The notes beneath the pieces were generated by a model, which did not search any database, was not told the origin of the DNA, and saw nothing but the letters and a program-made list of their open reading frames with translations. From assembly GCA_028689495.1 (NCBI GenBank), contig JAQTWB010000015.1, forward strand, positions 1 through 52,332: a DNA stretch of 52,332 bases. The letters are read 5' to 3'. The DNA is from a bacterium (lineage in GTDB: Bacteria; Bdellovibrionota_C; UBA2361; SZUA-149; JAQTWB01). Within the stretch, counting starts at the first letter, position 1. Every line of letters begins with the position of its first letter. Positions 17,359 through 26,401 of this stretch are shown piece by piece. The position numbers were made by a program, and so were the translations under genes.

Positions 17359-18387
17359 TCAGTCCTTGACTGTATACCAGACGCGTTCTCGCGGTTTATT
17401 GTCTTCGGTAGGATCTGGTAATTTACGCTCGATTGGAACAGTAAACCTCAACCACTGGACTTTTCCCCGCACCTCTTTTTCACTGACAATGTCCAGATTG
17501 GCACTAAACTCTTCGCGATACTGATTGAGAAGGGTAGCCAGACGACCACGTGCGTCTTCTCGCGACAACCCCCAAAAAACATTCTTGAGCGTTGATTTTA
17601 CTTCGGGCTGTTGTTTCACCTCAACAGGTCCGGTCTTCGGCATAAACTCATCTCCGGCGATAAAGCTAGCAGCATCATAGGCGGTAAGTCCCGAAATCTT
17701 GAAGACAAGACGTTCGCGATCTGCCCCGGTTATCGCCTGCGGCGACAAACAGTGCACAAAGCTACAATGGCTGAAGCGCACCTGACAGCTCTCTTTCAAG
17801 GCGAGTGTAAACTGCTCAACGATAAACGGAGGAAATTCATTAAACGAACCAAATGGCGCATATTGCGCCTGAAACTGCTCTGACAATTCATCACAGGACC
17901 ATGGCTGGGTAAGCCATAACGGCAGACGACCATTGGTCTCCAGTCCACGCACAGTCTGGCGACCAATATTTTCATCGTTCCTCTCGACCTTATCTACCTT
18001 TTTATTTGTTGCTTTATCCCCTTCATCAGGGTCTGAAACTTCATCTACAACATCCATATCATCGAGACTTTCTTCAGCTTGAGATACTACTTCGGCAGCT
18101 TCATCGTCTCCACAAATGGAAAACTTGCAACGCGCAAACCTTTGACTACAAGCCATCTGCAGAATCTCATCGACAGCATTACGATCGATATCACTAGCGG
18201 TATTCATATCCGGAAGAGAGGAAACGAATTGCTCCGTTTTTTTTAAGAATGTCTTGCAATCACTTGTTTTCTCCGCCCAGCCAAGACGACTGTCGAGCGC
18301 TTGGGCCGAAGAATGACCGCCAACAATGGCGCAAAATAGCACTCCTAACAGAGTCGCGATCTGCCAAGTCTTGCGGTTTAATCTCAT
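17359..18387 (-). CDS. Secreted protein with duplicated Cys motif, unknown function
   Basis: A 342-residue protein with a clear Sec signal peptide (LLGVLFCAIVGGHSSAQA, cleavage near residue 30). The mature part carries two related segments: ACSQRFARCKFSIC near residue 84 and SCQVRFSHCSFVHC near residue 207. They share a C-x2-RF-x2-C-x-F-x2-C pattern, suggesting an internal duplication joined by an acidic disordered linker (DDMDVVDEVSDPDEGD and following). Six Cys in the periplasm imply disulfides or metal binding. GGGGAG precedes the ATG. I recognise no family. It lies 138 nt upstream of cmoB on the same strand. Confidence 0.75.
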   Translation of the reverse strand: MRLNRKTWQIATLLGVLFCAIVGGHSSAQALDSRLGWAEKTSDCKTFLKKTEQFVSSLPDMNTASDIDRNAVDEILQMACSQRFARCKFSICGDDEAAEVVSQAEESLDDMDVVDEVSDPDEGDKATNKKVDKVERNDENIGRQTVRGLETNGRLPLWLTQPWSCDELSEQFQAQYAPFGSFNEFPPFIVEQFTLALKESCQVRFSHCSFVHCLSPQAITGADRERLVFKISGLTAYDAASFIAGDEFMPKTGPVEVKQQPEVKSTLKNVFWGLSREDARGRLATLLNQYREEFSANLDIVSEKEVRGKVQWLRFTVPIERKLPDPTEDNKPRERVWYTVKD

Positions 18388-18718
18388 TCTCTCCCCTTGC
18401 CAATGAATCAGCTCAAGTCAAACGGCCCTCTGGATAAGATGAAGGTAGATGGAAAAATCATCAAAATTTTCCGCTTCGGCTATTCAACATCCAAACAGAC
18501 GGAAATGTGCTCCAAATTAAAAGATTGATGCAGCTTATATCGATTGATATCTTCGGTATATGTCATCCCGAACTTTAGCATGAATGTTGTCAGTAAGACC
18601 GTAGGGGTGATTGTCAAGCCGGAATCGCGGCGTGGGAGTTAGCTCGTTACCACCGGTGGCGGATCGCAACACTCCCAATTTTCATAGTGCTAGAGCAGGC
18701 TTATTCGGTTCAAAACAA
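18388..18718. other. Divergent intergenic region without recognised elements
   Basis: A 331-nt stretch between the minus-strand Cys-repeat protein and the plus-strand anchored protein. It must hold both promoters but no convincing -35/-10 pair stands out. A 10-nt palindrome CCACCGGTGG lies at 18650-18659. An in-frame TTG at 18611 could give the next gene a longer N-terminus. Confidence 0.4.
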
Positions 18719-19321
18719 ATGCAAAAAAATATTGTCATTGGAATCTTTGTTGCGGGCGCATTTATCCTGGGCTTCTGGGGCGAAGACCTGGCTCACATTT
18801 TCGATAAAAACCAAACCACTGAAACCACCCAAAAAGAACCAATCGCCTCCAAACCTGAAGCGGTCGGGACTAAACACATGGCCAAACCACAGGCTGCCAC
18901 CATTCAGGCAGGCAGCAAAGATGAGATGGACCGCCTCTACCGCCCCGCCGTAACGACCGACAGGCAGGACAACAATCCTGGCTCTGCCGCCGTCAATACC
19001 TCAGCTGGAGACTGGAAGAGTTTTGCCGAATCGGTAAGCGCCTCATCACCACGGCAGATTGAAGACAGCAGGCGGGCTCAACAAAATCTCTATTTTCAAA
19101 AACTTCGCGAACAAATGGCCGAGTTGAAATTAAAAGAAAATGATTCTTCTGATCCCGTCAGCGCGGCTGCGCCACCTAGCGATGAAACAACGCCTGCGGT
19201 TGCAGAAGAACAGGCGATTGAATCAGATGATCAGCAGAATAACTACGAAGACGAGGTCGAGGGCAATTACGTGGAAGAGGACATGCCTTATGACGACCAA
19301 TACGATTACTCGTATGAGTGA
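18719..19321 (+). CDS. Small single-pass membrane protein, unknown function
   Basis: A 200-residue protein. MQKNIVIGIFVAGAFILGFWG is an N-terminal membrane anchor. The rest is predicted to be disordered and highly charged, with a helical segment around 115-140 (ENLYF-like QNLYFQKLREQMAELKLK) and an acidic Tyr-rich tail (DDQQNNYEDEVEGNYVEEDM, ending YDYSYE). No family is recognised. The ATG at 18719 fits the membrane anchor but lacks a visible ribosome binding site; TTG at 18611 is the alternative. It converges on the biotin carrier gene. Confidence 0.6.
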   Translation: MQKNIVIGIFVAGAFILGFWGEDLAHIFDKNQTTETTQKEPIASKPEAVGTKHMAKPQAATIQAGSKDEMDRLYRPAVTTDRQDNNPGSAAVNTSAGDWKSFAESVSASSPRQIEDSRRAQQNLYFQKLREQMAELKLKENDSSDPVSAAAPPSDETTPAVAEEQAIESDDQQNNYEDEVEGNYVEEDMPYDDQYDYSYE

Positions 19322-19455
19322 TCAGATTACTGTAGTGCCAACAAGATGGGCGCGCCGCGCGCCTACGGAAATCTGATACGGCATCATGTTATCGCATACG
19401 CCCCATGATCGGGTCCTGACGACGGGATTGTTCCCGGCACTACCAGTAACCGACT

Positions 19456-19977
19456 TCAGAGCGGATCAAGTTCAATCAGCACTTCCCCCTTGGAGACGAT
19501 CTGCCCATCAAGAGCATTTACCTTACGCACAATACCATCTGATTGCGTTGTAATTTCATTCTCCATCTTCATTGCTTCAAGTACAGCAACCGACTGCCCT
19601 GCCTGAACCTTTTCACCAGCCTTGACGCGAATCAAATTCACCCGACCGGGAAGGATTGCCTTGATTTCACCAACAAACTTGTTGCCCACCGCGGCTCGTC
19701 TGACACGCGTTGATTCGATTTTCTCAACTTCGACTTCATAAGGAATGCCAGAGATAAAAACACGAAGCGGCAGTCCTCGGCTGTCTTTTTCTACCCTGAC
19801 ACCGAAGCTACGGCCGTTATAACGTACAGAACGAAGAGAGCCATCTTCGGCTCGATCCTCAACAAGCAAGGCAGCAGGACGGCGATCAATCTCAACGACA
19901 GGCTGACTTTCATCACCCACACCTTTATCAACTTTAATACGAAATTTTTTGTCGTAAACCTTGATTCTGTAATCCAC
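19456..19977 (-). CDS. Biotin carboxyl carrier protein
   Basis: A 173-residue carrier protein. The C-terminal 70 residues form a biotinyl domain (EIKAILPGRVNLIRVKAGEKV), with the biotin-accepting Lys in EAMKMEN. The N-terminal 100 residues are beta-rich and resemble the BT-like connector of propionyl-CoA/methylmalonyl-CoA type carboxylases rather than the Pro/Ala linker of AccB. The start is GTG, 1 nt after the stop of the biotin-carboxylase-like gene, so the pair is coupled. BirA, encoded at 44682-45590, would biotinylate it. Confidence 0.9.
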   Translation of the reverse strand: MDYRIKVYDKKFRIKVDKGVGDESQPVVEIDRRPAALLVEDRAEDGSLRSVRYNGRSFGVRVEKDSRGLPLRVFISGIPYEVEVEKIESTRVRRAAVGNKFVGEIKAILPGRVNLIRVKAGEKVQAGQSVAVLEAMKMENEITTQSDGIVRKVNALDGQIVSKGEVLIELDPL

Positions 19978-19978
19978 T

Positions 19979-21493
19979 TTATATCTCTATCCTCCCCCGC
20001 TCAAAAAATCGTGCCGCGAAATTCCACAAGGAATAACCTTCCCCTTCCTGACTGATTATCTGCTTCACCCCAGTATCATTCTCGATTGCCAACGCAGCCA
20101 ACGCTGCGGCTAGTTCCTCCATGCCCGGGCGACTTTCCCGCATCAACGCCTCAAGTTCTGTGGCACTGCGCAAATCAGAAACCTTGAATCCCTCTTCGAC
20201 AAAACGACGGCTCCCCATGACTGCTCGTAATAATGATAGGTTGGAAGAGACACCTGAAATATAGAAACACTCCAGAGCCGAAAGCATACGTCGATGAACC
20301 TCGTCAAACGTCAGACCATACCCTGTAACGTAAGCAATCATCGGATCGTAATAACTTGATAGCTCCTTACCTCCGGAACAGGTAGTCAGCACATCCACGC
20401 CTGGAACGGAAAACATGCTGAATTCATCAACCCGACCTGGACTCGGAGCGAAATCGGCCGTTGGATCTTCAGCATTCACCACCAAACCAACGACTACTCC
20501 CCTTGCCTGCAGTTCACCCACAGAAAAAGCAACCCGCTCTCCTGCAATTGCCCGAATCTGCTCACGAACAAGGTTTATGCCGGTAAGACGGCCCATCAGC
20601 AGGTGATTGGGCTGAATCGAGCTATTGATTTCAAGAAAAAACACATCGTCCCCCAGAACGAGGAACTCCACACTTGCCAACCCAATATACTCAAGCTCCT
20701 CAATTATACGCCGCGCTGAAGTTGCGATGTAATTCCTCTGTCGTTCCGAGATAAACTGCGCCGGGCTAACCGAAAGAAACTTCTGAAAACGTCGTTGTAC
20801 AGACGCTTCAATTTCAGGGAATACCGCAACATTTCCAAAACGATCGCGAAGCACCGGAACCTCAATATGTCGCGCTCCACTGAGAAATTCTTCAACGAAA
20901 ACCTCCTCCTCGACAACCCCTGTTCGTTGCATGCGGGATGTCGCACGTACAAACGCAGCTTCCAGCTCCTCCGCTTTCAAAACCACAGACAAACCGACAC
21001 CGCCAACGCCACTCACCGGTTTTACAATCAGCGGGTAATGGAGCTCCTGCGCTACCTGCCTGAGCGATGCGGCGTTATCGACAGCATTGGTCCCAGGAAC
21101 AGCACGAACACCAATTGACTGTGCCAGGCTCTTTAACAAAGGCTTATTCTGAATCTGGGCGACAGCATCATCGGAAGCCGAAGATATCAAGCGTATACCC
21201 AATTCTCTTAACTTACCCATGAAATCATGAGACTCAGCAAGGAAACCAAACCCAGGGTGTACGGCATCAGCACCAATGTCCTGTGCCAAAGTGGCGATCG
21301 CTTCAGCATCATAAAACGCGGAAAACGGGTCCTTGGTCTCCAACACGCAGACTTCATCCGCAAATCTTTCACCAACTCCGCGCAAATCAGCCGCGACATG
21401 AAAGACACTACTGACCACACCTAGCTCTCTGGAGGCCTGAATACAGGCCAAGCGAATAATACCGCGATTGGCAATCAAAATCTTCTTAAACAC
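19979..21493 (-). CDS. Biotin carboxylase-like subunit with altered active site
   Basis: A 504-residue homologue of biotin carboxylase (AccC/PccA N-terminal part) aligning almost gap-free with E. coli AccC numbering. Retained: K117-region and K158-region Lys residues, H209 (RHIEV), Q237/K238, E276, E288 and N290. Changed: H236 to Phe (RRFQK), R292 to Ser, E296 to Asn (EINSSIQPNH in place of EMNTRIQVEH), R338 to Val (VVNAEDP in place of RINAEDP), and the Gly-rich loop reads SGVGGVG. E296, R292 and R338 bind or activate bicarbonate and biotin in AccC. ATP/metal binding may persist while normal carboxylation seems unlikely (inference). The start is GTG. It lies between the carboxyltransferase and carrier genes. 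Confidence 0.88.
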   Translation of the reverse strand: MFKKILIANRGIIRLACIQASRELGVVSSVFHVAADLRGVGERFADEVCVLETKDPFSAFYDAEAIATLAQDIGADAVHPGFGFLAESHDFMGKLRELGIRLISSASDDAVAQIQNKPLLKSLAQSIGVRAVPGTNAVDNAASLRQVAQELHYPLIVKPVSGVGGVGLSVVLKAEELEAAFVRATSRMQRTGVVEEEVFVEEFLSGARHIEVPVLRDRFGNVAVFPEIEASVQRRFQKFLSVSPAQFISERQRNYIATSARRIIEELEYIGLASVEFLVLGDDVFFLEINSSIQPNHLLMGRLTGINLVREQIRAIAGERVAFSVGELQARGVVVGLVVNAEDPTADFAPSPGRVDEFSMFSVPGVDVLTTCSGGKELSSYYDPMIAYVTGYGLTFDEVHRRMLSALECFYISGVSSNLSLLRAVMGSRRFVEEGFKVSDLRSATELEALMRESRPGMEELAAALAALAIENDTGVKQIISQEGEGYSLWNFAARFFERGRIEI

Positions 21494-21510
21494 TCGCCCC
21501 CCACAATTTA

Positions 21511-21533
21511 TGCCGTTTCAAAAAATGGTCTTA
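21511..21533 (-). repeat. Dispersed intergenic repeat, copy B
   Basis: Minus-strand copy of the element described at 17301-17325, in the 79-nt gap between the carboxyltransferase and biotin-carboxylase-like genes. Its core AGACCATTTTTTGAAACGG is identical to copy A. Confidence 0.6.
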
Positions 21534-21572
21534 ACTTTTAACGGAGTTCCGTAACGACCAGAGCCAACAACA

Positions 21573-23135
21573 TCAAAGAGGAATGTTTCCGTGCCGTCTT
21601 TTTGGCGTATCCACTCGTTTCCTCATCAGCGACTCCAGATGTTTCACCAACTGCGACCTTGTTTCCCGAGGATCGATAATGTCATCAACATAGCCAAGGC
21701 TGGCGGCAATCCGTGGATTGGCAAACTTTTCTGTATAATGATCAATACACTCCCGCCTTTTTTCCTCGGGGCTGTCAGCTTCCTGAATTTCTTTACGAAA
21801 TACGATATTAACCGCTCCCTCCGGCCCCATAACAGCTATCTCGGCTCCAGGCCATGCCAGCACCACGTCCGCTCCCAAATGCTTGGAGCACATACAAATA
21901 TAAGCTCCTCCATATGCCTTGCGCAGAACCACCGTCAGCTTTGGCACAACCGCTTCACTGTAGGCATATAGCAGTTTCGCCCCATGGCGGATAATACCGC
22001 CGTATTCTTGTTCAACTCCTGGCAAAAATCCTGGCACATCAACCAGAGTGACCAGTGGAGTATTAAATGCGTCACAGAAACGAACAAACCTCGCTGCCTT
22101 CACTGAAGCATCGACATCAAGACAACCAGCAAGCTCTCCTGGGGCATTAGCGACAATCCCCACGGAACGACCGGCAATTCGAGCAAAGCCAATAACTATA
22201 TTCCTTGCGTAATTTTCCTGCAGTTCAACAAAACTTCCGGCATCAACCACCGCGGAAATAACCTCGTATATATCGTACGGTTTATTGCCATTTGACGGAA
22301 CAATCGAAAGCATGTCCTCTGAAGCCTCACTCGAAGCCAGGCTGAAACGGGATGCCGGAGCAACATCAAGATTGTTTGAAGGAAGATATGAAAGAAGCTG
22401 CTTAACCCAATCAAGAGCCTCTTGATCACTACGACAAACCTTTGTCGCAACTCCACTGCGCGACATATGAACGTCAGCGCCACCAAGCTCTTCCATCGTC
22501 ACATCTTCGTTGGTGACTGACTTTATCACCTGAGGCCCTGTGATAAACATGTTCGAGGTGCCCTCAACCATCACAACAAAATCTGTGATCCCCGGCGAAT
22601 AAACTGCTCCACCAGCACATGGCCCCATGATCAGACTTATCTGCGGAATCACACCAGATGCCTGGGTGTTGGCAAAAAACACATCGCCATAAGCACAAAG
22701 TGAGCCGATACCCTCCTGAATGCGAGCACCTCCAGAATCATTGAGACAAACAAACGGAGCACCATTCTGCACCGCGAGTTTCATAGCATAAGCAATTTTT
22801 TTTCCGTGCATTTCTCCAACCGAGCCACCCAGCACAGTAAAATCCTGAGATGAGACATAGACAAGACGCCCGCCAACCTTACCAAAACCGGTGACCACTC
22901 CATCTCCCGGAAGTGCTTTCTCCAACAATCCAAAATGAGGAGTGCGCAACTCAGTAAAGCCGCCAATCTCGACAAAGGTGCCACTGTCGAAAAAATAATC
23001 AATGCGTTCCCAGGCAGTCATCTTGCCGCGGGCCCGCTGTTCATCCTGACGTTTTACTCCACCACCAAGTTTCACCGCAGCTTTTTGCCGGTGAAGCTCT
23101 TCAACCCTTTCCACTGCCTTGATATCAACAGACAT
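21573..23135 (-). CDS. Acyl-CoA carboxyltransferase subunit (PccB/MmdA type)
   Basis: A 520-residue carboxyltransferase with two crotonase-like halves. Seen: CLNDSGGARIQEGI, the MGPCAGGAVYSPG oxyanion segment, FITGPQVIKSV, LVDVPGFLPGVEQEYGGIIRHGAKLLYAY in the second half, KAYGGAYICM, and the typical C-terminus KRRHGNIPL. Family members move CO2 between carboxybiotin and propionyl- or acetyl-CoA, or decarboxylate methylmalonyl-CoA. The usual SGVAH segment reads SGVATKV. Substrate is uncertain. AGGAAG precedes the ATG. It is first of a three-gene operon; no membrane beta subunit of a sodium-pumping decarboxylase is present. Confidence 0.9.
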   Translation of the reverse strand: MSVDIKAVERVEELHRQKAAVKLGGGVKRQDEQRARGKMTAWERIDYFFDSGTFVEIGGFTELRTPHFGLLEKALPGDGVVTGFGKVGGRLVYVSSQDFTVLGGSVGEMHGKKIAYAMKLAVQNGAPFVCLNDSGGARIQEGIGSLCAYGDVFFANTQASGVIPQISLIMGPCAGGAVYSPGITDFVVMVEGTSNMFITGPQVIKSVTNEDVTMEELGGADVHMSRSGVATKVCRSDQEALDWVKQLLSYLPSNNLDVAPASRFSLASSEASEDMLSIVPSNGNKPYDIYEVISAVVDAGSFVELQENYARNIVIGFARIAGRSVGIVANAPGELAGCLDVDASVKAARFVRFCDAFNTPLVTLVDVPGFLPGVEQEYGGIIRHGAKLLYAYSEAVVPKLTVVLRKAYGGAYICMCSKHLGADVVLAWPGAEIAVMGPEGAVNIVFRKEIQEADSPEEKRRECIDHYTEKFANPRIAASLGYVDDIIDPRETRSQLVKHLESLMRKRVDTPKRRHGNIPL

Positions 23136-23211
23136 TATTCGCTTCCTGAAGTATTGTTAGAACGGAAATGCACATGATGTCACGGATTCCGGGCAATCTG
23201 CGGGCACTGAC

Positions 23212-23235
23212 GGGCGCCTCGCGAGGCGCCCCTAC
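23212..23235. repeat. Palindromic repeat, GGCGCCTCGCGAGGCGCC type
   Basis: GGGCGCCTCGCGAGGCGCCC (23212-23231) is a perfect 20-nt palindrome followed by CTAC. A second copy, extended to 28 nt, lies at 43273-43300 downstream of acnA. Both are intergenic, as expected of a REP-like dispersed element. Confidence 0.75.
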
Positions 23236-23412
23236 TTACACCCGCACACTTTGCCTCAGACTTCACAACTTCCCCTCAGTTTAAAATTCTATGGGGGCTT
23301 ACCTGCAACATCCGGCCTGGTTAGCACTCGATACAGGCTTCCCATTACACCATGCGGCTCACTACGCCTAGCCCAAGCGGATCGGAAAACCCGAGCTCTG
23401 GACTAAAAACGA

Positions 23413-24915
23413 TCAACGAAGGTGGAAAAGGCGGAAATTTTTTCCTGCGGAAAAAGACTCGGTTTCCGAACTGCTCTGCAAAACCAAAGACAAAGGCTCA
23501 TTGTTATCCAGCAGAAACCAGTTGAGACGATGACCTGCAGCAACTTCACGCCACCGAGGCCCTATAGAATAGATACTAAAAAAGTCTTCATATAATTCAG
23601 GTTCATGGAGTGAGTTCCTGTCATCAATGAAGTACTTCTGTCGACCAGCTGAGCAGTCCACCAGCACACCACCAAGGTCAGGTGTGTTATAAATCCGCTC
23701 ATCGCCAACCAGCGGCGCAACATGTGTCAGATCAGGCACTCGGGCATTCGGCCAGTCACAAACAGAACCTGTTGTCACCATCGCCGGATCACGCATCCCG
23801 ATAACACTCGCCAATACAAAAGAAAACAACAGTTCCTGACTACCCCAAAGACCGTATTGCCTGCGCTCGAGACGAATAATCGCCTTACCAAAACCGAAGC
23901 TACCTCGCACTACCCACTGCACACATTCATCAAACAAGACAGAAAGTGGCAAAAAAGCAGTGATGGCAAAAAACGGAATATACCTTCGATGCTGAAATGA
24001 CATGAAGGCAAAAAATCCAACAACTACCCACTGAAAAAGATCTAAACGAACAGCAGATTTTAACATCGCCAGCTGCAACAACAAAAAGAATGCAAGATAA
24101 AACGGCCAATAATAAAGTTCATAAAAGACCGGCGAGTGCCACTCAGAATTGAGCTGCATAAAATATCTGCTCTGCCCGAGAGACACAGCCGATTCAAGCA
24201 ATCTGAAACCATAGGGGGAAACAAAGACAGTGAGCAAAACCACCATCGGGAAAAATAACGGTTCGATAATACCCACTTGCATCGGGACCGGTTTACTCCG
24301 CTGAGCCATCACCCTGACCACAAAAAAAACACCCTCCAGACAAACCAGCATCAAGCCCAGAATAAAGGCCGGATGCATCTGCACCCAGAGCAAAAATACC
24401 GGAAGGAGAAGCCATAATCTACGACGAGGCAGCGCACCGCGATGAGCGACAAAAAGAAAATTACATACGATGGAAAAAAAAAGAAAACTGACAATTACTG
24501 GTCGGGCAATTGACTGCATGGAGATCATGACCGAGACCAAGGTCAACGAAAAAAACAGCGAAACAGCCCCACCGATCCGCAAACGAAAAAAAGCCCATGG
24601 CATCAGTGGATAACAGATGAAAAGAAAAACAAGACTGACGGCAAAATGAAGGGCAATTACACCACCACTTGAGACAAGAGCGTAGCCAATCACATCGCTC
24701 AGCCATTGATCGGCCACCCATTTTTTTCCAACAGAGATACTGGGTAACAAATCGGTAATGGGAAGTTCCCGGGAGCTCAATATATGATGGCCTGTTTCCA
24801 GGTGCCAGCCGACACCAGGGTCACCAAGAAATGTCTCGCGAAGTAACATCAACGAAAGAAAAAGTGCCGAAAGGGTAATACCTGCCAGACTAAGAGGTCG
24901 TAGTATCTGAATCAT
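23413..24915 (-). CDS. Polytopic membrane protein, GT-C-like
   Basis: A 500-residue protein with about ten hydrophobic helices (residues 10-345) and a soluble C-terminal region. The N-terminal loop GDPGVGWHLETGHHIL, followed by KKWVADQWLSDV, matches a pattern common in bacterial GT-C-like or dolichyl-phosphate-mannose-transferase-like membrane proteins, where an acidic residue in the first periplasmic loop is catalytic. The late segment KYFIDDRNSLHEPELYEDFF followed by LNWFLLDNNEPL is also typical of that group. No enzymatic activity is shown. It starts inside the CbiA-like gene (26-nt overlap), so its translation is coupled. Confidence 0.75.
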   Translation of the reverse strand: MIQILRPLSLAGITLSALFLSLMLLRETFLGDPGVGWHLETGHHILSSRELPITDLLPSISVGKKWVADQWLSDVIGYALVSSGGVIALHFAVSLVFLFICYPLMPWAFFRLRIGGAVSLFFSLTLVSVMISMQSIARPVIVSFLFFSIVCNFLFVAHRGALPRRRLWLLLPVFLLWVQMHPAFILGLMLVCLEGVFFVVRVMAQRSKPVPMQVGIIEPLFFPMVVLLTVFVSPYGFRLLESAVSLGQSRYFMQLNSEWHSPVFYELYYWPFYLAFFLLLQLAMLKSAVRLDLFQWVVVGFFAFMSFQHRRYIPFFAITAFLPLSVLFDECVQWVVRGSFGFGKAIIRLERRQYGLWGSQELLFSFVLASVIGMRDPAMVTTGSVCDWPNARVPDLTHVAPLVGDERIYNTPDLGGVLVDCSAGRQKYFIDDRNSLHEPELYEDFFSIYSIGPRWREVAAGHRLNWFLLDNNEPLSLVLQSSSETESFSAGKNFRLFHLR

Positions 24916-26401
24916 TTGCTCTTACAATCGGCTGCGTTCCACTGGAATCTGCCCCGCTTTTCCTCTCGGTCTGATACTTCATCACAGCATCAAGAAAATG
25001 CCTGGCGATTCCGAAACAAGATGCCCAGTGTGTCTGCATCACAGCTGCAAAAACATTAGATACCGGCATCAGGCCATCAACAAGACTAAGTTGTGTCTCC
25101 TCCGAAGCATCAACCATCTCTACGGAAAAAGCATAATCCAGATCTTCATCGGTATGAAGAATCCAGCGGCTGTCGCGCACTCCATGCACCTCATCGCCTT
25201 CTTTGCCCAAAATACAATCGGCATGAAGTTTAATCGAGACACTTTCAGGCACCACCGTCTCACGAACATCGAGAATCGAATGAGCAATTGCCGGAACAAG
25301 TCCAACCATTTCGTAAAGTTCACCGCCGTGCATGACAACATTACGACAAAGATAAGCAGCAGAACCACCTTCTGCGTAAATAATCCCCCCCCGATCACCA
25401 AATTTGCGAATTTCCTCCCGTATCTCGCGATTGTTCTGCAGATCAGCGGCATAAAGGTGCAGATAACCGCCCGGTAGATACAGTGCATCCAGATCTCGCG
25501 GCAAACGATAATCGGCAATTGGCGAAAAGGGTACAATCTCCGCTCCCTGACGTCGCAGCAAATCGAGATTATCCTGAACCGTCAGATGAAATGCCGCGTC
25601 ATCAGCTACTCCGATACGACAGCGTCGCGGTAAGGCTGCCATCCAGCTGGTAGGAACTGACAAGTCCGGCTTCCCTGCCGCAAGCTTCTTCAAAGCGGTA
25701 AAATCGATATTCTTTTCAACCATCTCACCACACAGCACCAGACCACTGCGGGGTAGAAGACTGCGATTGCCACGTCGCTGAAAAAGCACATCAGCACCAA
25801 TGACATCGGCGTCGCCTTCCGGCACACCACCGAGATAAACGAGCCCGGGAATATCGGCCAAGGACTGACGCAAAATCTCGTTATGTTCATTATTTTTGAC
25901 ACGATTGGCAATAACACCAATCTGGCCGAGCTCGGGATCAAACTCGGCAACTCCTTTGGCCAAAGCGGCAAAACTTTCAGCATACCCTCGGGCATCAAGC
26001 ACAACGACAACAGAAAGCCCCAGGGACTTGGCAACTTCGGCAGGAGATGTATGTGAACTGCCCGCCGGATACTTGTCAAAAAGCGGAAAATCACTCTGGA
26101 TGAGTATCATCTCCGAGCCAGTAGATAATCGGGCCAAACTGCCTTTCATCTCTTCGGCATTCAGTGCGTGATAATCCAAAAGATGAGAAAGCCGCCCCGA
26201 GGTGCGGCGATAATGGGTAGTCTCAACAAGTGAATACCCCATTCCTCCCACCGCCAAGGCAACACCCTGACGAACAAAGGCAACTATCATTCCCAAAGTG
26301 ACGGTCGAAGCTCCAACGTCTCGGGCACAACCGACAACCATAATCCGCGGTGAAGAGACCAGACTCATCTCTTCGGTATTATTAGCGGTATCCTCTGTCA
26401 C
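24890..26401 (-). CDS. CbiA-like protein lacking P-loop Lys and glutaminase Cys
   Basis: A 503-residue homologue of cobyrinate a,c-diamide synthase (CbiA/CobB): an N-terminal DTBS-like ATPase domain and a C-terminal type-I glutaminase-like domain. The C-terminal part is clearly CbiA-like (NLDLLRRQGAEIVPFSP, LYLPGGYLHLYAADL). Catalytic motifs are gone: the P-loop reads GCARDVGASTVTLG where the family has GTGSGxGKTTVTLG (Lys to Ala31), and the nucleophile segment reads IYAEGGSAAYL where the family has IYAECGGLMYL (Cys to Gly345). It starts with GTG overlapping the M16 peptidase stop by 4 nt; an ATG 11 codons on is possible. No cobalamin genes are nearby. A structural, binding or regulatory role is more likely than amidation (inference). 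Confidence 0.85.
   Translation of the reverse strand: MTEDTANNTEEMSLVSSPRIMVVGCARDVGASTVTLGMIVAFVRQGVALAVGGMGYSLVETTHYRRTSGRLSHLLDYHALNAEEMKGSLARLSTGSEMILIQSDFPLFDKYPAGSSHTSPAEVAKSLGLSVVVVLDARGYAESFAALAKGVAEFDPELGQIGVIANRVKNNEHNEILRQSLADIPGLVYLGGVPEGDADVIGADVLFQRRGNRSLLPRSGLVLCGEMVEKNIDFTALKKLAAGKPDLSVPTSWMAALPRRCRIGVADDAAFHLTVQDNLDLLRRQGAEIVPFSPIADYRLPRDLDALYLPGGYLHLYAADLQNNREIREEIRKFGDRGGIIYAEGGSAAYLCRNVVMHGGELYEMVGLVPAIAHSILDVRETVVPESVSIKLHADCILGKEGDEVHGVRDSRWILHTDEDLDYAFSVEMVDASEETQLSLVDGLMPVSNVFAAVMQTHWASCFGIARHFLDAVMKYQTERKSGADSSGTQPIVRANDSDTTTS

Noticed and set aside
24890..26401. Functional cobalamin synthesis gene
   Set aside because: P-loop Lys and glutaminase Cys are both missing, and no cobalamin genes or riboswitch are nearby.
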